Origin: Gammaproteobacteria bacterium
Lineage (GTDB): Bacteria > Pseudomonadota > Gammaproteobacteria > Steroidobacterales > GCA-2729495
Assembly (NCBI GenBank): GCA_023383735.1
Contig: JAHDYN010000107.1
Span: 1-6,641 of the forward strand
Length of the DNA: 6,641 nt
Direction: 5' to 3'
Under the pieces are notes generated by a model. It was not told the DNA's origin, did not search any database, and saw only the letters and a list, made by a program, of their open reading frames with translations. This document shows positions 1 through 4,064 of this stretch, piece by piece. Every line of letters starts with the position of its first letter. The first letter of the stretch is position 1. The position numbers and the translations under genes are program-made.

Positions 1-789
1 AATTCATGCACCGGAAAGCAAGCGCTGGCGGCGCTGAAAATCAACAGGCTGCTAGCGGAGGCCCAGCGGCTTTCCTCCAATTGGAAGGTTGGGCAAGGGT
101 TGCGCCGCGAAGGCGGCGCTGGGGTCGATCCAAAACCTGCCAGTGGAGGTCAGATCCTAACGAAAGTTGGAACCGGCACAGCGTTTCTCGTGAGCAAGTC
201 CGGGATGACTCTCACTGCTAATCATGTCGTAAAGGGTTGCGCTGCGGTAAAGGCTGAGGGACGCGAGGGTGTCTTTAAAGTTGTGACTGCCGATCCGACC
301 AACGACATCGCGTTGCTACAATTCCCTGGCCCGGTAATTGCGACTGCAGCGCTGACCAAAGCGCCAGAATCACTTCGACAAGGCGAGGAAATTGTTGTTT
401 TCGGCTTTCCGCTTAACTCAGTGCTGTCGTCCGGTGGCAACCTCACGCCTGGAATCGTGAGTGCACTGACGGGCCTAAGTAATAACACCAACCAGGTGCA
501 GATCACCGCACCTATTCAGCCCGGCTCAAGCGGCAGCGCCGTACTGAACAAGAAGGGCGAAGTCGTTGGCATGGTGACCATGAAGATATCGGATAGCGCC
601 GTGGCGAAGGAGACCGGGCAAATTCCGCAGAATGTCAATTTCGCAACCAATGGCCAGACCATTAATGCGTTTCTGGCCGCAAATCAGGTCGAGTATCGGA
701 CTGGTGGATTCTTGGCCTTCGAGAAAAGCGCCTCTAAATTGGCCGACGAGGCGAGGAAGTGGACCCTTGTTGTGGAGTGCTGGAAGTAG
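1..789 (+). CDS. Trypsin-like serine peptidase, 5' end outside window
   Basis: The reading frame is open from the first base of the window to the TAG at 787-789 (262 codons visible), so the gene very probably starts upstream. A TTG at 100 is a possible but unattractive start, because the 33 codons before it read like protein. The peptidase core shows the three expected catalytic residues in order: His in TANHVVKG (codon 223-225), Asp in DPTNDIALL (304-306) and Ser in QPGSSGSAV (529-531), with the oxyanion-loop pattern GSSG. This is the chymotrypsin/DegP-like fold (MEROPS S1, trypsin_2 type). No PDZ domain follows. The chain ends with a short tail, ARKWTLVVECWK, of a kind I recall from stand-alone peptidases of this sort. 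Substrate and location are unknown, since any signal peptide or partner domain would lie outside the window. The peptidase call is firm; the left boundary is not. Confidence 0.88.
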   Translation, partial: NSCTGKQALAALKINRLLAEAQRLSSNWKVGQGLRREGGAGVDPKPASGGQILTKVGTGTAFLVSKSGMTLTANHVVKGCAAVKAEGREGVFKVVTADPTNDIALLQFPGPVIATAALTKAPESLRQGEEIVVFGFPLNSVLSSGGNLTPGIVSALTGLSNNTNQVQITAPIQPGSSGSAVLNKKGEVVGMVTMKISDSAVAKETGQIPQNVNFATNGQTINAFLAANQVEYRTGGFLAFEKSASKLADEARKWTLVVECWK

Positions 790-993
790 GCATGGATTCC
801 TCCATTTAGCTAAGCGGCTGTAATGCCGGGTTCTTCCTCCTTCGACAATCATTTTGTCCTTGGTATGCTGCTTTCTGAGACTGACGCAGCAGATACAGAC
901 CCGTGTTAATCAGCATGACCGCCACTCGCGGCCGATCAGCGTCGTGTGTTATTGATTTGCTGTAAAGCTGGCCGGGTGATGTGGCGACACAAC
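790..993. other. Intergenic stretch, no gene recognised
   Basis: Between the peptidase stop and the stop of the next possible minus-strand frame I see no conserved protein, RNA gene or convincing terminator hairpin. Short open frames exist on both strands but none has a recognisable motif or a good ribosome-binding site. It looks less GC-rich than the aspS side of the window, in keeping with accessory DNA. Confidence 0.5.
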
Positions 994-1182
994 TTAGTCC
1001 ATGACTTTGACCAACTCCTCGCCGACCATGCACTGGCCTGTTCGGATGGTAACTATCCCGAACTGATTCTGGCAGGCGATGCGCGCCTGCTGCGCCTCGA
1101 CTCGGTTGGCACCAAGTGAGAGCATCACAAGCGTCAGGCCAACAAACAAGAACTTCGTATATTTTAGAATCCCCCAATGCAA
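994..1182 (-). CDS. Possible small exported protein (62 aa)
   Basis: Read on the minus strand from a TTG at 1182-1180, the frame gives 62 residues. It has a short basic N-terminus (KYTK), a hydrophobic stretch FLFVGLTLVMLSLG at about residues 11-24, then a V-E-A site that would suit signal peptidase I after residue 30. The mature part would be only ~32 residues with two cysteines (C37, C51) and the pattern FGIVTIRTGQC. That is the layout of a small periplasmic or secreted protein, possibly disulfide-bonded. I do not recognise a family. No Shine-Dalgarno sequence is seen before the TTG; another TTG nine codons downstream is an alternative start, and the frame also stays open further upstream. 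It may equally be a broken piece of a longer gene. The signal-peptide look is seen in the sequence; that it is a gene is inference. Confidence 0.3.
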   Translation of the reverse strand: MHWGILKYTKFLFVGLTLVMLSLGANRVEAQQARIACQNQFGIVTIRTGQCMVGEELVKVMD

Positions 1183-1261
1183 ACGTAGCCAAGCTATGAC
1201 TGCGACCAACAGATCACCAAGCCAACTGATCCCAAACTTTCGAACGGTCTGGCGTGACCTG

Positions 1262-1281
1262 CTGGTCGATTTTCGGACCAG
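1262..1281. repeat. Inverted repeat CTGGTC/GACCAG
   Basis: CTGGTC at 1262-1267 is the exact reverse complement of GACCAG at 1276-1281, with an 8-base loop (GATTTTCG). It lies about 60 bases beyond the stop of the PF13557 remnant, on that gene's downstream side, so it could be a weak hairpin ending that transcript. There is no T-run after it on the minus strand, so an intrinsic terminator is not supported. It could also be a protein-binding palindrome or chance. Confidence 0.25.
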
Positions 1282-1339
1282 TTGAATCTTTGGGAAGATG
1301 GCCCTTTGACCGGCCCCGATGCCTGTACCAACGCGGTAT

Positions 1340-1636
1340 TCACCGCGGAAGGCCGCCACCCCAGCGGTGCTGCCAGAAAATGCCGAAGCCATCGTAATCA
1401 TCGCCTGTTCGGCTCGATACACCGGTGTTGCCGTAGATCTTCACCGAGTTGCGTCGGTCCACCGGAATGGCAACGGTGAGACCAAACCGGGTGTTCCGCT
1501 GCAGCGAGTCGGCCTCCACGCCGTTCACCGTGGTCTCGCCGCCGCGGTACCAGGTGCCGTCAAGCGCCACCCAGATGCCGGAGCGAAAGCCCCGCACGAG
1601 GTGCCCCTGTACCGCATACGTCGGATCCTGGGATAC
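1340..1636 (-). pseudogene. C-terminal fragment of a PF13557 (Phenol_MetA_deg) outer-membrane 'transporter'
   Basis: The minus-strand frame ending at the TGA at 1342-1340 holds about 98 codons that read like the last beta strands of the family annotated as 'transporter' or 'MetA-pathway of phenol degradation' (PF13557). The signature pieces are SQDPTYAVQGHL, GIWVALDGTWYRGGETTVNG, LQRNTRFGLTVAIPV, SVKIYGNTGVSSRTGDDYDG and FWQHRWGGGL. Family members are typically near 250-330 residues and carry a signal peptide; here everything before the SQDPTY motif is gone. Reading further upstream, the frame loses any resemblance to the family near 1636 and meets a stop shortly after, exactly where a transposase remnant begins on the other strand. 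The native C-terminus is kept, so the break came from the 5' side, probably by insertion and deletion linked to the mobile element. Family recognition is from memory of its C-terminal pattern. Confidence 0.7.
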
Positions 1637-1638
1637 CC

Positions 1639-1725
1639 TGCGAGCAGTGCGGTGGCGAGGTCAAGGTGGTCGCCAGCATAGAGACCCCGGCGGTGATCGC
1701 GAAGATTCTCCGGCACCTGGATTAA
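1639..1725 (+). mobile_element. C-terminal scrap of an IS91-family transposase
   Basis: In the frame 1639-1725 the 28 codons start CEQCGGEVKVVASIE and continue TPAVIAKILRHLD before a TAA. This is the zinc-ribbon and helix found near the C-terminus of IS91-type (Y2, rolling-circle) transposases, whose usual form is CxxCGGxxKVIAxIEDPxVIxKILxHL. The catalytic tyrosines and the rest of the ~300-450 residue protein are absent. The family often continues for a few dozen residues past the HLD position, so the TAA here is probably also a truncation. The left break falls between 1634 and 1639, right at the broken end of the PF13557 gene. No terminal sequences of the element were identified. It is not functional. 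Confidence 0.6.
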
Positions 1726-1727
1726 GT

Positions 1728-1808
1728 GTCGTTCGGCGCTGGCGGCTGTGGGACGGGATGGGGATCCGGGAGATTGCCCGGCGGACCAGGTGCTGCGACC
1801 GATCGTAA
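1728..1808 (+). pseudogene. Possible IS21 IstA-like helix-turn-helix scrap
   Basis: The frame through 1734-1808 reads RRWRLWDGMGIREIARRTR and then loses the pattern before a TAA at 1806. The segment DGMGIREIARRT resembles the N-terminal helix-turn-helix of IS21-type IstA transposases (DGMSIREIARxxxxSRxTVRK). The expected SRNTVRK recognition helix does not follow; a degenerate match may be present in shifted frames. Only about 20 residues support this, so it may be chance. It lies 3 bases after the IS91 remnant, so a second mobile-element junction near 1725 is possible. Confidence 0.25.
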
Positions 1809-1980
1809 AAGGCTTGCCATGAGAATCCGCGCTCTGCTGCTGCCTGTCGGGCGGCGCGCCGGACCTTGTCTTGTTGCGATTGCACATCGAGTTCTCGACG
1901 GCCAATCGCCTGCGAAAATCACCTTGAAACAACCAGTTATGCCGACGGGGCAGAACTCGTGAAATCCACCCAGACATTTG
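1809..1980. other. Intergenic stretch, no gene recognised
   Basis: No protein family, RNA or hairpin is recognised here. A short plus-strand frame starting at ATG 1819 and ending at 1962 has no ribosome-binding site or known motif, and the overlapping minus-strand frames are rich in Arg, Ser and Pro without pattern. This is probably decayed mobile-element DNA leading up to the promoter region of the HTH-PIN operon. Confidence 0.4.
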
Positions 1981-2007
1981 TTTCGTATATTTCGTATATT
2001 TCGTCTA
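1981..2007. repeat. Three tandem 9-bp repeats (TTTCGTATA) upstream of the HTH-PIN operon
   Basis: TTTCGTATA occurs at 1981-1989 and 1990-1998, followed by TTTCGTCTA (one mismatch) at 1999-2007. This AT-rich block stands out in GC-rich surroundings and lies 54-81 bases before the start codon of the HTH antitoxin. The position suits an operator or promoter: the TATATT steps could serve as a -10 element, and the 9-bp spacing is close to one helical turn, so HTH copies could bind side by side. Toxin-antitoxin operons are usually repressed by their own antitoxin; that this one is, through these repeats, is inference. Confidence 0.5.
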
Positions 2008-2061
2008 GGCCGGCATATCCCTGACCAGCCAAGGCCATGTTTGCCGACGGAGGAAGACACC

Positions 2062-2514
2062 ATGAACACCTCAAAGCTGGCGCACCTGCCTACGCCGCAA
2101 GAGATCGAGCAGGCAAAGGATTCCAGCCGCACGCTTGCAAAATATGCCAACGCGGATCGCGTGCAGTTGTCGCTGAAAGGCAGCAACGGACTGTCGGATG
2201 ATCTGATCCTGCCTGGTCATGTGCTCCAGATTCTGCTCGAGGTATTGGCAGAGATGGGCAAGGGGAATGCCATCAGCCTGGTGCCGATGCATCAGGAACT
2301 CAGCACCCAGGAGGCCGCACATCTGCTCAATGTCAGCCGGCCGTTTCTTGTGGGCTTGCTGGAAAAGGGCGAGATTCCTTTCCGCAAGGTCGGCGCACAT
2401 CGCCGCGTTTACCTGCGCGACGTGATGGCCTACAAGGAACGCACGGACAGGCAACGTGGCAAGGTTCTGGATGCCCTGGCGGTGCTGTCGCAGCAGGAAG
2501 GCATGGGGTACTAG
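2062..2514 (+). CDS. Excisionase-like helix-turn-helix antitoxin (VapB50-like)
   Basis: This 150-residue protein starts at ATG 2062, preceded by GGAGG at 2049-2053 with eight bases of spacing; the open frame extends further upstream but only into the repeat region. Residues 79-125 form a MerR/excisionase-type DNA-binding domain (HTH_17-like): STQEAAHLLNVSRPFLVGLL, then a basic wing around IPFRKVGAHRRVYLRDVMAY. The first ~75 residues are a helical region of unknown role, with residues 45-75 (DDLILPGHVLQILLEVLAEM) plausible for dimer or toxin contact. The PIN-domain gene follows after six bases, so the two are surely co-transcribed. HTH proteins of this form next to PIN_3 proteins are known as antitoxins, for example Rv3750c/Rv3749c (VapBC50) of Mycobacterium tuberculosis, cited from memory. 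It probably binds the operon promoter and neutralises the PIN RNase. No sign of disruption. Confidence 0.82.
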   Translation: MNTSKLAHLPTPQEIEQAKDSSRTLAKYANADRVQLSLKGSNGLSDDLILPGHVLQILLEVLAEMGKGNAISLVPMHQELSTQEAAHLLNVSRPFLVGLLEKGEIPFRKVGAHRRVYLRDVMAYKERTDRQRGKVLDALAVLSQQEGMGY

Positions 2515-2520
2515 CCGTCG

Positions 2521-3087
2521 ATGGCGCGATTTTCGGTCATCTACGATGCTTGCGTGCTTTATCCGGCGCCGTTGCGTGACTGCCTCCTCAGGCTCGCACT
2601 GACCGATCTTTTTACCGCCCGCTGGACCGACAGAATTCACGAAGAATGGTCCGGCGCCCTGCTCAGGGAAGGCAGAATTGCCGGGGAAAAGCTGATGGCA
2701 GTCCGTGACTTGATGGATGCCTGCGTGCGGGACGCCAAGGTCACCGGTTATGAAAGTCTCATCGAGGGCCTGGAGCTTCCGGATCCGAATGACCGGCATG
2801 TTCTGGCAGCGGCAATCCGCTGCAATGCTGATGCGATCGTGACCTTCAACCTGAAGGACTTCCCGGAGTCCGCCCTGGCTGCGTACGGGATCGATGTGAT
2901 TCATCCTGACGATTTCATCTACTACCAGGTCGATATGGCCCCGGCACGCTGCTGCGAAGCGCTGCGCAACCAGCGACTGGCCCTGCGAAATCCGCCGTTT
3001 TCTGTCGATGAATTCCTCGCCGCGCTTCAGAAGCAGCAGTTGCCGCAAACGGTCTCCAGACTTCGGGAATTTCGCGAGTTTCTTTGA
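2521..3087 (+). CDS. vapC: PIN-domain ribonuclease toxin (PIN_3, VapC50-like)
   Basis: This 188-residue protein has the acidic residues expected of a PIN nuclease, which binds Mg2+ or Mn2+ and cuts RNA. They are D9 in VIYDACVLYPAPLRD, E41/E42 in RIHEEW, D88/D91 in LPDPNDRHVLAAAI, and D113 in TFNLKDFP. The spacing and the YPAPLRD sequence fit the PIN_3 subgroup (PF13470). A helical tail of about 55 residues follows (NPPFSVDEFLAAL and onward), matching the extra C-terminal domain I recall for VapC50-type proteins. All motifs are present, so the toxin appears complete. The start at ATG 2521 lies six bases after the antitoxin stop and lacks a clear Shine-Dalgarno sequence, which suggests translational coupling. 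Its stop (3085-3087) overlaps the ATG of the hsdR remnant (TGATG). The RNA target cannot be read from the sequence. Confidence 0.85.
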   Translation: MARFSVIYDACVLYPAPLRDCLLRLALTDLFTARWTDRIHEEWSGALLREGRIAGEKLMAVRDLMDACVRDAKVTGYESLIEGLELPDPNDRHVLAAAIRCNADAIVTFNLKDFPESALAAYGIDVIHPDDFIYYQVDMAPARCCEALRNQRLALRNPPFSVDEFLAALQKQQLPQTVSRLREFREFL

Positions 3088-3242
3088 TGAGCCCCCACGC
3101 CTTTAGCGAAGACCAGCTCGTCGAGCAGCCTGCCATCGGGCTGTTTGCGGCGCTTGGCTGGCAGACGGTGTCGGCGACGGAAGAAAGCTTTGGCCCCGGC
3201 GGCACGCTGGGCCGCGAGACCCGCGGCGAGGTGGTGCTGGTC
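3087..3242 (+). pseudogene. hsdR: 5' remnant of type I restriction subunit R, fused in frame to hicB
   Basis: From ATG 3087, about 52 codons match the N-terminus of type I restriction endonuclease subunit R: MSPHAFSEDQLVEQPAIGLF, ALGWQTVSATEESFGPGGTL and GRETRGEVVLV. Full HsdR proteins have roughly 1000 residues with nuclease and helicase domains, all missing here. The likeness ends at Val 3240-3242, and the frame then runs without a stop through DYSCQEVA into HicB. The ATG overlaps the PIN stop as TGATG, so the start is set for coupled translation, and the ancestral operon probably read HTH-PIN-hsdR. A deletion or recombination joined the 5' end of hsdR to the leader of a hicB gene. If translated, the product would be a 131-residue chimera (3087-3482). 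It cannot act as a restriction enzyme. Confidence 0.8.
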
Positions 3243-3255
3243 GATTACTCCTGTC

Positions 3256-3262
3256 AGGAGGT
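3256..3262 (+). promoter_or_regulatory. Strong Shine-Dalgarno sequence that fixes the hicB start
   Basis: AGGAGGT lies four bases before ATG 3267. It shows that HicB can be made as its own 71-residue protein and that the longer frame joined to the hsdR remnant is an accident of the fusion. It lies just downstream of the junction near 3242, so the hicB leader was carried along with the gene. Confidence 0.7.
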
Positions 3263-3266
3263 GGCC

Positions 3267-3482
3267 ATGACCCAGGAATTTGACGTTGTTGTCGAAAAGG
3301 ATTCGGAAGGCTTTTTCGTGGCCACCGTTCCTGCCTTGCCCGGCTGCCATACCCAGGCGCGCTCGCTCGATGAGCTGATGGTTCGGGTGAAGGAGGCCAT
3401 CGAGCTATGTCTTGAGGTTCAGGGCACCCACCTGCCGCGACTCGATTTCGTGGGTGTGCAGCGCATTACGATCGGGGCGTGA
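3267..3482 (+). CDS. hicB: HicB family antitoxin, apparently orphaned
   Basis: This 71-residue protein has the HicB partial RNase-H-like fold: FDVVVEKDSEGFFVATVPAL followed by PGCHTQARSLDELMVRVKEA, and a family-typical end LDFVGVQRITIGA. Short HicB proteins like this lack a DNA-binding domain; their job is to bind and block HicA, a small dsRBD-fold mRNA interferase. The length is normal and no key segment is missing. In this family hicB is commonly followed at once by hicA, but here only a likely C-terminal scrap of hicA follows (3498-3554). HicB would then have no toxin to neutralise locally. Transcription probably comes from the HTH-PIN promoter upstream, as no promoter is seen in the 24 bases after the hsdR remnant. 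It may be kept by chance, or may act against a HicA encoded elsewhere. Confidence 0.85.
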   Translation: MTQEFDVVVEKDSEGFFVATVPALPGCHTQARSLDELMVRVKEAIELCLEVQGTHLPRLDFVGVQRITIGA

Positions 3483-3497
3483 CCTCCTTCCCGGCAG

Positions 3498-3554
3498 TCC
3501 AGCATTCTGCGCGACATCAAGCTTTCCAGAAAACAACTCCAGGAACTTCTTTAG
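3498..3554 (+). pseudogene. hicA: C-terminal scrap of hicA
   Basis: After the hicB stop the same frame continues for 23 codons to a TAG at 3552. The last 18 read SSILRDIKLSRKQLQELL, which resembles the final helices of HicA/YcfA proteins (usual form: LLxKILRDxxLSRxELxxLL). There is no start codon between the hicB stop and this segment, and the N-terminal part with the catalytic His of the GSHH motif is absent. About two thirds of hicA therefore seems deleted. Since hicB-hicA is the usual order, the position supports the reading. The match is short, so it carries some doubt. Confidence 0.55.
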
Positions 3555-3617
3555 CAACGGCGCCATCCTCCGGGCATGAAGTGGTCCGAGGAAAGCCAGC
3601 AGCTCACCGATAGCCGG

Positions 3618-3649
3618 CCGGGGCCGCTCCCGCCCCGGGCAGAATTCTG
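3618..3649. repeat. GC hairpin and adjacent palindrome upstream of fmdB
   Basis: CCGGGGC (3618-3624) and GCCCCGG (3632-3638) pair perfectly around a 7-base loop. The 10-base palindrome CAGAATTCTG follows at 3640-3649. There is no T-run, so an intrinsic terminator is only weakly supported. The place, between the decayed hic locus and the fmdB promoter, would suit either an end for upstream transcripts or a regulator site for fmdB-aspS. Confidence 0.35.
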
Positions 3650-3673
3650 GCGAAAGCCGTTCCCGCAATACGG

Positions 3674-3679
3674 TAGAAT
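3674..3679 (+). promoter_or_regulatory. Probable -10 element of the fmdB-aspS operon
   Basis: TAGAAT at 3674-3679 differs from TATAAT at one position and lies 26 bases before the fmdB start codon, a suitable distance for a short leader. No good -35 hexamer is seen at 16-18 bases upstream. A sigma-70 promoter is likely given that a new conserved gene cluster starts here, but this is a motif call only. Confidence 0.4.
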
Positions 3680-3704
3680 CCCGGGGTTTTCAAGAGGTCC
3701 AGCC

Positions 3705-4031
3705 ATGCCGATTTTCGACTACCAGTGTGAAGCCTGCGGCCACCACTTCGATATCCTGCAAAAGGCCGGCGAAGGCGTGCTGCGCAAGTGTCCCGAGTGC
3801 GGCAAGCTCAAGCTGCGCAAACTCCTGTCGGCGCCAAGTTTTCACCTCAAGGGCGGTGGCTGGTACAAGACCCCGCCCAGCGAGGCCAAGGCAGATGGCA
3901 AGGCCGACGGCGGCAAGCCGAAGAAGGGCCATAACCTCGACGGCGACAAGAGCCACAGCCACGACCATGGCCACAGTCATGGTCCGGGTGGCCATACACA
4001 CAGCCACGGCGAAGGCGGCCACAAGCACTGA
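3705..4031 (+). CDS. FmdB-type zinc-ribbon protein with His-rich tail
   Basis: This 108-residue protein starts at ATG 3705 after AGAGG at 3693-3697. The N-terminal ~45 residues are the FmdB/CxxC_CXXC_SSSS regulatory-protein zinc ribbon (PF09723): MPIFDYQCEACGHHFDILQ, with metal ligands C8, C11, C29 and C32. After a GGGWYKT segment typical of the family comes a Lys/Gly/Asp-rich linker. The tail has 11 histidines in its last 34 residues (KSHSHDHGHSHGPGGHTHSH and on), a pattern seen in Ni/Zn/Co-handling proteins. A likely role is binding or sensing divalent metal, but the function of this family is not settled, and the name from amidase regulation (FmdB) should not be over-read. The gene lies 33 bases before aspS, on the same strand and probably in the same transcript, an order frequent in proteobacteria. 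The zinc ribbon is certain; metal storage by the tail is inference. Confidence 0.88.
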   Translation: MPIFDYQCEACGHHFDILQKAGEGVLRKCPECGKLKLRKLLSAPSFHLKGGGWYKTPPSEAKADGKADGGKPKKGHNLDGDKSHSHDHGHSHGPGGHTHSHGEGGHKH

Positions 4032-4064
4032 TTTTCGGGCACTGGGTTTCAGGTAATTTTTAGC

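Noticed and set aside
806..1192. Minus-strand frame of 128 codons
   Set aside because: No family motif or ribosome-binding site was seen, and it overlaps the better-looking signal-peptide frame at 994-1182.
1981..2007. Similarity of TTCGTATA to a loxP arm and the idea of a recombination site
   Set aside because: loxP needs inverted arms around a spacer; here the copies are direct tandem repeats, and no recombinase gene is in the window.
2071..3048. Minus-strand open frame of 325 codons opposite the HTH-PIN operon
   Set aside because: The plus strand carries two recognised families with a ribosome-binding site; the minus frame has no domain signal.
3498..3554. Stop-codon readthrough making a HicB-HicA fusion
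   Set aside because: The frame is shared, but only a HicA tail would be added and there is no sign of a readthrough signal; truncation explains it more simply.
3555..3704. Small frames upstream of fmdB, including an extension from ATG 3576 in frame with fmdB
   Set aside because: The fmdB family begins at MPIFDYQC and has its own ribosome-binding site at 3693; the extension would pass through the hairpin and the likely promoter.
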